A stretch of 18,358 bases of DNA from an uncultured Collinsella sp. (GCA_902497025.1 CABVDJ010000037.1:1-18358); one strand, 5' to 3'. Shown: positions 1-7,396, counted from the first letter of the stretch. Numbers and translations: made by a program. Notes: generated from the letters alone by a model not told the origin.

Positions 1-450
1 GAACGCCAGGAGCCGCTGCTTCGCCGCCGCGAGCCTCGCGGTCGCCGCGTCGTGGGCCCCGGCGAGGTCCCTGAGCCCCTCGATCTCGGGGGACGGCACC
101 CATACCGGGGTGACGTCGTGCGACAGTATCGCCTTGGCCATCCTGGCCGCGTCGTTGCGGTCGTTCTTGGACGAGAGGTCGGCCGCCGACCTCGGGACCT
201 TGGAGACGGCCGCGACGACGCAGTCGACGCCGAGCCCGGAGAGCTCCCTCTGCGGGGCGAAGCCGAGGTAGCCGCTCTCGTAGGCGGCGAGCGACGGGCC
301 GGGGAAGCCCGACATCCACTCCGCGACCTCGCCCCAGGGGTTGCCGCGGAACCTCCTCGTCACGGCCTCGCCCGTCTCCGCGTCGAGCGCGCAGACGGTG
401 GTGGACCTGAGGTGTACGTCCATTCCGAAGGCGGTAGAATATCTAGGCAC
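1..450 (-). CDS. IS110-family transposase, N-terminal part (cut by window edge)
   Basis: This is the beginning of a DEDD-type recombinase of the IS110 family, read on the minus strand from a GTG at 450 and running off the window at base 1. About 150 residues are visible. The first metal-binding Asp lies in FGMDVH near residue 11, the Glu lies in AAYESGYLGF, and the family's KNDRNDAARMAK block follows, then TPVWVPSPEIEGLRDL. The GTG start is chosen because GGAGG (460-456 on the minus strand) sits five bases upstream; the first in-frame ATG, at codon 10, lies inside the conserved FGMDVH motif and would cut it. In this family the enzyme works with a bridge RNA encoded in the element's non-coding end. 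Whether the C-terminal Tnp_20 domain with the catalytic Ser is intact cannot be seen. Confidence 0.9.
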   Translation of the reverse strand, partial: MPRYSTAFGMDVHLRSTTVCALDAETGEAVTRRFRGNPWGEVAEWMSGFPGPSLAAYESGYLGFAPQRELSGLGVDCVVAAVSKVPRSAADLSSKNDRNDAARMAKAILSHDVTPVWVPSPEIEGLRDLAGAHDAATARLAAAKQRLLAF

Positions 451-627
451 GGGAGCCTCCCAACCTCGTTGCGGCGCGGCTGCGCCTCTGGCACTTCAAC
501 AACATTGTCGCAGCCCCGACCCGCGGTCACGAGCGGGGGCTCCTGTCGTTTCCGTGCCCCTGGATTGGGTCATAGTGTCTGACGTCGCCAGAGCATCGGC
601 GTTGCCTTGGCTGTTGGAGATGATCTC
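451..627 (-). ncRNA. IS110 non-coding left end, possible bridge RNA region
   Basis: The roughly 180 bases upstream of the transposase contain no convincing gene on either strand. In IS110-group elements the stretch before the recombinase gene is the left end and encodes the bridge RNA that pairs with donor and target DNA; the length here is what that would need. On the minus strand there are small hairpin possibilities, for example CCCGC...GCGGG, GGGGCACGG...GAGCCCC and GGCGCAGCCGCGCC. A -10-like TATGAC lies at 574-569 on the minus strand. The exact left boundary of the element cannot be fixed; I place it before a repeat fragment at 628. The RNA assignment is inference from family and position. 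Confidence 0.4.
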
Positions 628-648
628 GTAGTCGTTGGGGACGTTCTT
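628..648 (+). repeat. Dispersed repeat fragment, TTGGGGACGTTC family (copy 1)
   Basis: GTAGTCGTTGGGGACGTTC here matches 18 of 19 bases of the sequence at 10827-10845 (GTAGTCATTGGGGACGTTC). The core TTGGGGACGTTC recurs at 17561-17572. Four unrelated intergenic sites in 18 kb share the GGGGAC core, so this is a dispersed intergenic repeat rather than chance. Confidence 0.6.
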
Positions 649-674
649 AAATGAATAGCTATAAGGGACACTCT

Positions 675-709
675 TGCCGGCACTTGGGGACAGTCCCTAA
701 GTGCCGGCA
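675..709 (+). repeat. REP-like hairpin upstream of tgt
   Basis: A near-perfect inverted repeat has 17-base arms, starting TGCCGGCACTT and ending AAGTGCCGGCA, around a single central base. The one mismatch between the arms is a G.U pair when read as plus-strand RNA. The GGCACTTGGGGAC core is shared with the direct repeats at 17555-17602, so this belongs to a dispersed intergenic family. It lies between the IS110 left end and the tgt promoter. It has no T-tract and so is not an obvious terminator. Confidence 0.7.
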
Positions 710-812
710 GATTGGGACACTTCTTTGCAAGATGGCGCTGAAGATTGTCCTCGACGACTAGTCGTTTAATGCATCAGTTTCTGTCGAGTCGGTGCGGTTT
801 GCTGGTTGCCCG

Positions 813-818
813 TATAAT
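813..818 (+). promoter_or_regulatory. Putative -10 box of the tgt promoter
   Basis: A consensus TATAAT lies 38 bases before the tgt start codon. No good -35 hexamer is visible 16-18 bases upstream (the region reads cggtgc), and there is no TG extension. The assignment rests on the -10 match and its placement only. Confidence 0.4.
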
Positions 819-855
819 GGTCTGCGTATGAACCGCAACCAAGGAGTTCCAGTTT

Positions 856-1995
<1,140 letters not shown>

Positions 1996-2144
1996 GGGCG
2001 ACAGGCACGCTTGCAGAGCGTGGGCAACGGCAAAGGTTGAGCGGCAGCTGCTCGTCACATTCGCTGACGCCGGCTGCGCGACCGCTGACCGATGCCTTGC
2101 AAGCGCTTGATGCAACGTGGGTACCATACCGAATAGTTGATGTT

Positions 2145-2192
2145 CGGGCGGGTGTTTGGCGCATGGCGTCGACCCCGCCCGCTTTTCTTTTT
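2145..2192 (+). terminator. Hairpin with T-rich tail before the LOG gene
   Basis: CGGGCGGG (2145-2152) and CCCGCCCG (2174-2181) form a perfect 8-bp stem around a 21-base loop, followed directly by CTTTTCTTTTTC. It could end the tgt transcript, 150 bases after the tgt stop. If the LOG promoter lies upstream of it, it could instead act as a leader attenuator, since the hairpin ends only 28 bases before the next start codon. Confidence 0.55.
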
Positions 2193-2208
2193 CTCGATAG
2201 GAGTACCC

Positions 2209-2967
2209 ATGATTAAGAATGAGAACGTCGAGGGCGAGCCGGCCTACGACGAGACGTACCGACGCGGTCCCGTGGTCATGCGCGGTCCCATGATTCCTAA
2301 GGACAACACCTACGCCAACCTGCTGGCGCCCGAGGAGTCGACCGACTGGTTGCATGCCGATCCGTGGCGCGTGCTGCGCATTCAGGCCGAGTTTGTCGAT
2401 GGCTTCGGCGCGCTTGCCGAGCTTGGTCCTGCGGTGACCATCTTCGGTAGCGCCCGCACGCCCAAGACCGATCCGCTTTACAAGGCGGCGCGCACCGTCG
2501 GGCGCAAAATCGCCCAGCGCGGCGTGGCGGTTATCACCGGCGGCGGTCCCGGCATCATGGAGGCGGCCAACAGGGGAGCGGCGAGTGTCAACGGCAAGTC
2601 AGTTGGCCTGGGCATTGAATTGCCGCACGAGCAGGGGCTCAATAAATACGTGAACCTCGGCATGGACTTCCGTTACTTCTTTGTGCGCAAGACCATGTTC
2701 GTCAAATACAGCTCGGGTGCCATCGTGTTTCCCGGAGGTTTTGGTACGCTCGACGAAATGTTTGAGGTGCTCACGCTGGTGCAGACACACAAGGTCAAGC
2801 GCATGCCGCTCGTTTTGGTGGGAACCGAGTACTGGCAGGGCCTGTTCGACTGGCTCAACGGCCCGGTGATGGACGCCGGTATGATCAGCCCGCTCGATCC
2901 CGAGCTCGTGCATATCACCGACGACCTCAACGAAGCCGTCGACATCGCCCTGAGCGGGCTGATGTAG
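2209..2967 (+). CDS. LOG-family Rossmann-fold protein (TIGR00730 type)
   Basis: This protein belongs to the LOG/lysine-decarboxylase-like family, whose characterised members are 5'-phosphoribohydrolases that cleave nucleoside monophosphates (including cytokinin nucleotides) into base and ribose 5-phosphate. The two family signatures are present: GGGPGIMEAANRGA (residues 111-124) and PGGFGTLDE (175-183), with FGSAR at 79-83. It has 252 residues, with an N-terminal extension of about 70 residues compared with the ~190-residue forms, as in many actinobacterial members. I use the ATG at 2209 because AGGAG (2199-2203) precedes it. An in-frame ATG at 2137 would give 276 residues but has no ribosome-binding site and would read through the hairpin at 2145-2181. 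The last 43 codons exist a second time at 7185-7313. The true substrate is not known. Confidence 0.88.
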   Translation: MIKNENVEGEPAYDETYRRGPVVMRGPMIPKDNTYANLLAPEESTDWLHADPWRVLRIQAEFVDGFGALAELGPAVTIFGSARTPKTDPLYKAARTVGRKIAQRGVAVITGGGPGIMEAANRGAASVNGKSVGLGIELPHEQGLNKYVNLGMDFRYFFVRKTMFVKYSSGAIVFPGGFGTLDEMFEVLTLVQTHKVKRMPLVLVGTEYWQGLFDWLNGPVMDAGMISPLDPELVHITDDLNEAVDIALSGLM

Positions 2968-2999
2968 GGCGCTGTGACTGTTGTTATAGTAATGTGAAC

Positions 3000-3053
3000 G
3001 GCATACTGATGCTATTTAACATCAGTATGCCATCAAAACGGGGTATACTGATG
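3000..3053 (+). promoter_or_regulatory. Palindromic operator of the toxin-antitoxin operon
   Basis: GGCATACTGATG (3000-3011) and CATCAGTATGCC (3020-3031) form a perfect 12-bp inverted repeat with an 8-base AT-rich spacer. A third half-site, GGTATACTGATG, in direct orientation with the first, lies at 3042-3053. The array ends 26 bases before the antitoxin start. A TATAGT at 2985-2990 and a TATACT inside the third half-site (3044-3049) are possible -10 boxes. This layout fits autorepression by the ribbon-helix-helix antitoxin and its toxin complex, as known for DinJ/YafQ and RelBE operons. Confidence 0.8.
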
Positions 3054-3079
3054 CAAAAGACGAGGCGAGGAGGTCGCGT

Positions 3080-3379
3080 ATGTCTACTGCAACGGTTAAG
3101 CCTACGACGGTTCGCATCGAAGAGGGGCTCAAGGAACAGGCGACTGAGTTCTTGGATTCGATCGGCCTCAGCCTCAATTCCTATCTCAATCTTGCCGTTC
3201 GGCAGCTTGTAAATCAGCGAAAGATTCCTTTTGAGATTGTAGGAAGGGCGGAGGTGCCCAACGAGGCGACGAGGCGTGCCATGGTGATCGCCGAGGCTCA
3301 TGAGTTGGGGATTTTGCCGGACGATAGCCCGTCATTCAACAACGCTGATGAGCTTATGTCATTCCTCGATGAGGAATAG
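3080..3379 (+). CDS. RelB/DinJ-family antitoxin
   Basis: This 99-residue protein begins with a ribbon-helix-helix segment: a beta strand near residues 9-15 (TTVRIEE), then two helices through about residue 46 (LKEQATEFLDSIGLSLNSYLNLA pattern). It is followed by a RQLVNQRKIPFEI stretch typical of RelB/DinJ proteins. The C-terminal half is acidic and is expected to wrap around and neutralise the toxin. The start at 3080 is supported by AGGAGG (3068-3073) six bases upstream. It is the first gene of a two-gene operon; only two bases separate its stop from the toxin start. It should bind the inverted repeats at 3000-3053 and repress its own transcription, releasing repression when degraded by a protease; that part is inference from the family. 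Confidence 0.92.
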   Translation: MSTATVKPTTVRIEEGLKEQATEFLDSIGLSLNSYLNLAVRQLVNQRKIPFEIVGRAEVPNEATRRAMVIAEAHELGILPDDSPSFNNADELMSFLDEE

Positions 3380-3381
3380 CG

Positions 3382-3690
3382 ATGTTCGAGATTAAAGTCG
3401 AGGCTCAATTTAGGGCGGACTACAAACGAACGATGCGCATGCATCCGCAGCTAAAGAGTGAGTTTAAGGCGGCAGTCGCAGAGCTTGCAGCTCACGGCTC
3501 GCTTCCCGCGGAATATGGCGCCCATGAGCTTTCAAACCCGGGCGGAAACTACAACGGCCACATCGATTTCCACCTATCCGATGGCTTGGTCGACGTGGTC
3601 GTTCTCTACTTACCGCATAAGACTAATCCTGTGATCCGGCTGGTCAGAATGGGCTCGCATGAGGAGCTGTTCCAGGGCCCGCAGGGCTGA
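3382..3690 (+). CDS. YafQ-type mRNA interferase toxin
   Basis: This 102-residue protein of the RelE/ParE superfamily resembles YafQ, a ribosome-dependent endoribonuclease. Likely matches to the YafQ active-site residues are His48 (HEL), His64 (DFHLSDG), Asp67, His93 (GSHEELF) and Phe97. The Trp that follows the Asp in E. coli YafQ is Gly68 here, so activity is likely but not certain. Translation is probably coupled to the antitoxin: the antitoxin's last codons supply GAGGAA (3371-3376) as the ribosome-binding site. The gene runs toward the helicase gene on the other strand, with a REP-like hairpin between them. Confidence 0.92.
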   Translation: MFEIKVEAQFRADYKRTMRMHPQLKSEFKAAVAELAAHGSLPAEYGAHELSNPGGNYNGHIDFHLSDGLVDVVVLYLPHKTNPVIRLVRMGSHEELFQGPQG

Positions 3691-3698
3691 TTGCCGAT

Positions 3699-3770
3699 TT
3701 CTAAGTTGCGGTGGAATAGGGATTGGTTGACGGCTAATAAGTCAAAAACAGTCCCTATTTCACCGCAACT
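3699..3770 (+). repeat. REP-like nested hairpin, copy 1
   Basis: The outer arms AGTTGCGGTGGAATAGGGATTG-like (22 bases, 3704-3725) and 3749-3770 pair with only two non-Watson-Crick positions, both G.U in plus-strand RNA. Inside is a second stem, TTGAC (3727-3731) with GTCAA (3741-3745), around loop GGCTAATAA. A second copy lies at 7397-7468 in the same orientation. It sits between the convergent yafQ-like and helicase genes, and its right arm contains the helicase stop codon, so it may act as a two-way terminator. Confidence 0.85.
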
Positions 3771-6766
3771 GCTGGGGGTACCCCGTTCGTCGCCGCGGCC
3801 TCCGGTTCCACTTTTCGCTGAATTTCGCTCAAAAGCTCGGCTGCGACTTCGCTGCTTTTGAAACGAATGCTGCAGTCTTCTTTCTTTGGGAAAGCCAGCA
3901 ACGGAATAGCTCCGTACCAGACAGTTTCCTCGTCAATCACTGATGCGCACAGGCGTCCTTCGGCTTTGATGAGATAGTTGACGTTCATCTCGGCAAAAAT
4001 CGCTTTCACGTCATCGCGTGGAGTTGAAGCAATAGAAATCTCAAGGGCAATTCCACGGGTAGCGGCATCCGCGAGTGCAGCGGCGAGCTTTTCAAGGCAT
4101 GCGGCGGACGCGTAGGGTGCGGCAATAAAAATGCTTTTCGATGCGTTCTCGATGTCATTCACTAAAGCCTCCACGGCTCTTGCCGACCTAACGAGGATGT
4201 TTCGATCGTCCTGTCTGTTGTCGTTTGCCGCAAAGACTTCATACCCCAGCTTGGCGTAGGTCTTGAGCCTCTTTTGGTACATGCGCGCGAACATGGGTAT
4301 CGACAGGTCAACATAGTCGAATATCTCAACCCGCTGTTTGCCCTCGTGGCTTCTGTGTAGCCTACCTGCCTGCTGCGTTATGCTGCCGTCCCAAGATATT
4401 GGAGTGGCAATGAGCAAAGTGTCAAGGTAAGACAGGTCGAAGCCCTCGCCCAGAAGACTTTCAGTTGCGACGATGATTCGATGATCATGCTCAAAGCTGG
4501 GAAGACTCTTCAGTATTGCTTTTCTTTCTTTGGCGTCGATTTCTCCGGTTAAGAGTATGGGTTCGTGTCCACGGCTTTGAAGTAGCCTGCATAGCTCTTC
4601 GGCATGCTTTTTTCTTTTAGATAGCACAAGCGGATGCCGGCCGTTTGATGCGGCCTCGAGGGCGTCCTCGATAATTGCTTCGTTTCTCGCGGCGTGTACA
4701 CACAGGAGATCGAGAATTTGGTTAAAGGATGCTCCTGGTCCGTAGGTGGGTAATCGAATTCCGGTGAAACGCGGTCTAACAATGCGCTGAATCCCCTGTT
4801 GGATTGCTTGCGTTTTTGGATCGACGACATAGCGAACCGGGCCGCAGAGCATCGAGAGTGCCCGCGTGAGTCCGTCCGAACGCTCGGGCGTTGCGGAAAG
4901 GCCATATACATATTTGGCAGGAGCGGACTTGAGGACAAGCTCAAGCTGTGGCGCGGCCGCATGGTGGCATTCGTCACAGATGATGAGACTGTAATCGCGA
5001 ACGAACTCCTTGGCTAATGACTCGCCGGTTTGGGGATCCTTGCCGGATAGCGACTGGAATGAAGCAATGTCGATGAGACGGCTTATGGCGGTCTTGCCTC
5101 CTCCGATTTGCCCAATGAGCGGAGGCTGTCTTTTGCTGATTCGTCCCTTTGGGGTTCGGACGGGCTCTCTGTTGTCCGTGATGTCGAGAAATCGTTCGAG
5201 TTGGGATTTCCATTGGGCAATGAGCGCAGTTTTAGGAACGATGACGAGCGTTGGAAGACCAATGGCAGCAATAAGATAAGCTCCGATGACGGTTTTGCCG
5301 AACCCCGTCGGTGCGGACATGATCCCGTCTTCATAGCTGAGCATCTGTTCAGCGACAATTTGCTGTTCAGGGCGAAGAGTCCCTTTAAATGCCATCGCAA
5401 TTGGATGGCTCGACTTGCGTTTGTCTGAATAGTGGGCAGAAACGCCGGCTTCTTGAAGCAGCCGCTCAAGTTGAACCTTGCAGCCTCTGGGAATCGCGAC
5501 GTAGCCATCTCTAAGTTCGCTGAGGTCTATGAACCGCGGTTTGCCGAATACCGATTGATGCATAGATTGTGCGCGGAAGAATTCTGGGTTGGCAAATGTT
5601 GCAAGCCTGCGGACTTCCATTTGAGCTGCGGGACTCAGAGATTTTTCGGGGATATAGAGCATATCGGTCTGCGTGACGGACAGCGATGACGGGAAGTCCC
5701 GCGGTGTGAGCGGAAGCCGCTTTCGCAGTCTCTGGGAATGTGGCACACCGGTGTTTGCCGCCGCAACAGCTGCTATTCCATGTGACCTATTTTCGATGCT
5801 CTCGATCAGATTTTGCACCGTCACGCGCGGGATTAACTGGATTTGCGAAAGGTAAAGCCATTGATCGGGAAAGGGCTCAAATTGCTCGTCAACAAATACG
5901 CTGTTCCCTTTTCGCTGCGCTTTTCCTTGAAAAGGCAGCGCTATGAGATTTCCAAAGCCGCCCTCAGGAATGGTGGACTGCGCGGGCAGCATTCGGTCAA
6001 ATGCTTTGAAGGTGATTGTCTTGTTCAGTATCGCCGCTTCGGTGATAAGGCTGCTTCCAAAATCTCGTGCGGTCTTTGCGCTGACGAGCTCTAGGAAGAA
6101 AAACCAGACATGTGCGCCGTCGCCCGATCTCGATCGCTCAACTGCGACATCGATTCCGTGGCTTTTTGCGACATGTCGAATGGCTTTCGTCGCTTCTTTC
6201 CAATCGGCTCCGTCAAAATCGATGACCAGGACTTTCGTGTTACTGTCTTTATCGAGCACATATTGGCCTATAACGTCTCGAAGCCTATCGTCATTGCCTC
6301 TGAAATGGGCGATGATCGCGGCATCGCTCAACTCGGGGAAGACGCGGCTGCTGCATTCCGTGCATTTGACTCTCTGGTGGCTTGCTTTGGGGCAAATGCC
6401 TGACTTCCACTCATTTGCGCAGGCGGGCGTATAGCCAATTCCTCCGTCTTTTCTGCGGTACCCATGAGCGTAGACATCTTTGCGACCAGTAAAGAGATTG
6501 CGGAAGAGCTCGAGTTTGTCGCGCGCTGGGCTTGCGCTGGTGACGATATCTTCGATCTGCGCCCGTCTATCGAAAGAATCGCCAGCTTTCTCCCATTCTT
6601 CCAGCGTTGTATAACGGATGTCTGGACCGCTGCTGCAGATAACGATTTGCTTGCGCGGATCCGAAGCGTGGACGACCGTTTTATTGAATTTGAATAGGGC
6701 GCTCCCGAAAAGGGCGTATTGATGCGTGCCGTTGCTCATTTGAAAGCCATTCTTATCAGCGTTCAT
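3755..6766 (-). CDS. TOTE-type primase-helicase with degenerate PLD-like C-terminus
   Basis: The 1003-residue protein fuses three modules. Residues ~80-310 look like the archaeo-eukaryotic primase domain of TOTE conflict systems: a Cys cluster (116, 125, 135, 138), VIDFD with Asp183/Asp185 as metal ligands, SRSGDGAHVW (212-221) and GNLIALPFQG (272-281). Residues ~460-820 are an SF2 helicase: APTGFGKT (485-492), DECH (598-601), SAT (624-626) and QQAGRLHR (798-805). Residues ~855-985 resemble a PLD-like domain, but the HxKxxxxD motif reads RLCASVID (938-945), so His and Lys are lost. The ATG at 6766 is the earliest possible start, since a stop lies a few codons upstream; neither it nor the Met at codon 10 has a clear ribosome-binding site. 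The last codons and the stop come from the REP-like repeat. Lower GC than its neighbours suggests transfer. Role in defence is inferred from the family. Confidence 0.85.
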   Translation of the reverse strand: MNADKNGFQMSNGTHQYALFGSALFKFNKTVVHASDPRKQIVICSSGPDIRYTTLEEWEKAGDSFDRRAQIEDIVTSASPARDKLELFRNLFTGRKDVYAHGYRRKDGGIGYTPACANEWKSGICPKASHQRVKCTECSSRVFPELSDAAIIAHFRGNDDRLRDVIGQYVLDKDSNTKVLVIDFDGADWKEATKAIRHVAKSHGIDVAVERSRSGDGAHVWFFFLELVSAKTARDFGSSLITEAAILNKTITFKAFDRMLPAQSTIPEGGFGNLIALPFQGKAQRKGNSVFVDEQFEPFPDQWLYLSQIQLIPRVTVQNLIESIENRSHGIAAVAAANTGVPHSQRLRKRLPLTPRDFPSSLSVTQTDMLYIPEKSLSPAAQMEVRRLATFANPEFFRAQSMHQSVFGKPRFIDLSELRDGYVAIPRGCKVQLERLLQEAGVSAHYSDKRKSSHPIAMAFKGTLRPEQQIVAEQMLSYEDGIMSAPTGFGKTVIGAYLIAAIGLPTLVIVPKTALIAQWKSQLERFLDITDNREPVRTPKGRISKRQPPLIGQIGGGKTAISRLIDIASFQSLSGKDPQTGESLAKEFVRDYSLIICDECHHAAAPQLELVLKSAPAKYVYGLSATPERSDGLTRALSMLCGPVRYVVDPKTQAIQQGIQRIVRPRFTGIRLPTYGPGASFNQILDLLCVHAARNEAIIEDALEAASNGRHPLVLSKRKKHAEELCRLLQSRGHEPILLTGEIDAKERKAILKSLPSFEHDHRIIVATESLLGEGFDLSYLDTLLIATPISWDGSITQQAGRLHRSHEGKQRVEIFDYVDLSIPMFARMYQKRLKTYAKLGYEVFAANDNRQDDRNILVRSARAVEALVNDIENASKSIFIAAPYASAACLEKLAAALADAATRGIALEISIASTPRDDVKAIFAEMNVNYLIKAEGRLCASVIDEETVWYGAIPLLAFPKKEDCSIRFKSSEVAAELLSEIQRKVEPEAAATNGVPPAVAVK

Positions 6767-6965
6767 TGGGATGAGGGTACGTCATTTCAGCTTTATGAGA
6801 TACGCGACTTCGATTTTGGTTCGGTAATAGTGGGGTACCGATCCGTGAGTGGCAATCAGCCGGTGCCAAAACGTGCGGCGGCTGTTGTTAAAGGTTTTTG
6901 ACGGCTATGGGGCGGGTTGGCGGCGTGGGGAGGGGTTTTCGAATGACCCCGTGGTCAAATAACGT
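6767..6965. other. Upstream region of the helicase gene, no gene seen
   Basis: About 200 bases lie between the helicase start and the inverted-repeat element. It must hold the helicase promoter reading on the minus strand, but I see no convincing -35/-10 pair. A short plus-strand reading frame through 6719-6901 is mainly the antisense of the helicase start and has no family resemblance. Confidence 0.4.
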
Positions 6966-7155
6966 CAAATGTGAGTACTGCTGTTAATGTAGTCTCATAA
7001 CATTTGGCAAGAATAGAATACCAATTCGACATTATTCTATATATCTAACCCACCAAACACGGCATTTTGAGCCTTGGCAAGGCGTGAAATTAATCGAAAC
7101 GATCGATTCCGGCGAGATTTTGCTGCTACTAATTTGGTGGCAGTACTCATATTTG
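6966..7155. repeat. AT-rich 190-bp element with inverted ends (MITE-like)
   Basis: CAAATGTGAGTACTGC (6966-6981) and GCAGTACTCATATTTG (7140-7155) are inverted repeats with 15 of 16 matching bases. Between them lie three further small inverted repeats: 7012-7020 with 7033-7041 (AATAGAATA/TATTCTATA), 7071-7083 (GCCTTGGCAAGGC) and 7092-7108 (AATCGA...TCGATT). The block is much more AT-rich than the surroundings and has no convincing gene. A miniature transposable element is the simplest reading; a structured RNA or integration site is possible. No clear target-site duplication was seen. Confidence 0.55.
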
Positions 7156-7184
7156 CCATTTTTGTCCAGTGGGTACCGCGAGGG

Positions 7185-7313
7185 GGTCTGTTCGACTGGC
7201 CCAACGGCCCGGTGATGAGCGCCGGTATGATCAGCCCGCTCGATCCGGATCTGGTACACATTACTGACGACCTCAACGAGGCCGTCGACATCGCCCTGAG
7301 CGGGCTGATGTAG
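7185..7313 (+). pseudogene. Duplicated 3' end of the LOG gene (43 codons)
   Basis: These 129 bases, stop codon included, match 2839-2967 at 117 positions with no gaps, and keep the reading frame: 39 of 42 residues agree, ending DDLNEAVDIALSGLM. Most of the 12 differences are synonymous, so the two copies diverged while each was under coding selection, which points to a LOG allele from another lineage rather than a recent local copy. Weak similarity extends upstream to about 7169 (GTGGGTACCG) with a short deletion. Downstream of the stop the two copies share nothing. The fragment lacks both LOG signatures and a start, so it is a gene remnant. An in-frame TTG at 7074 would open a 79-residue frame but has no ribosome-binding site. 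Confidence 0.9.
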
Positions 7314-7324
7314 AGTAGCTAAAA

Positions 7325-7386
7325 TGGGACGGGGCTAAAAAGACTGGTCTGAAACGTTTGATACCAGTCTTTTTAGCCCCGTCCCA
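7325..7386 (+). repeat. Perfect 24-bp inverted repeat
   Basis: The arms 7325-7348 (beginning TGGGACGGGG) and 7363-7386 (ending CCCCGTCCCA) are perfectly complementary over 24 bases around a 14-base loop containing the palindrome AAACGTTT. Each arm carries an internal A- or T-run, so either strand could read as a stem followed by T residues. It lies 11 bases after the stop of the LOG remnant and may be the original terminator of the LOG gene, or another mobile intergenic repeat. Confidence 0.85.
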
Positions 7387-7396
7387 AACGAACTGC

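Noticed and set aside
52..582. 176-codon plus-strand frame at the left edge
   Set aside because: It is the complement of the IS110 transposase, whose family motifs are on the minus strand.
3795..4205. Active PLD nuclease at the helicase C-terminus
   Set aside because: The His and Lys of the HKD motif are replaced by Arg and Cys, so a nuclease call is not supported.
7074..7313. 79-residue small protein starting at TTG 7074 and ending with the LOG tail
   Set aside because: The first part is encoded by the AT-rich inverted-repeat element, there is no ribosome-binding site, and the tail is explained as a gene remnant.
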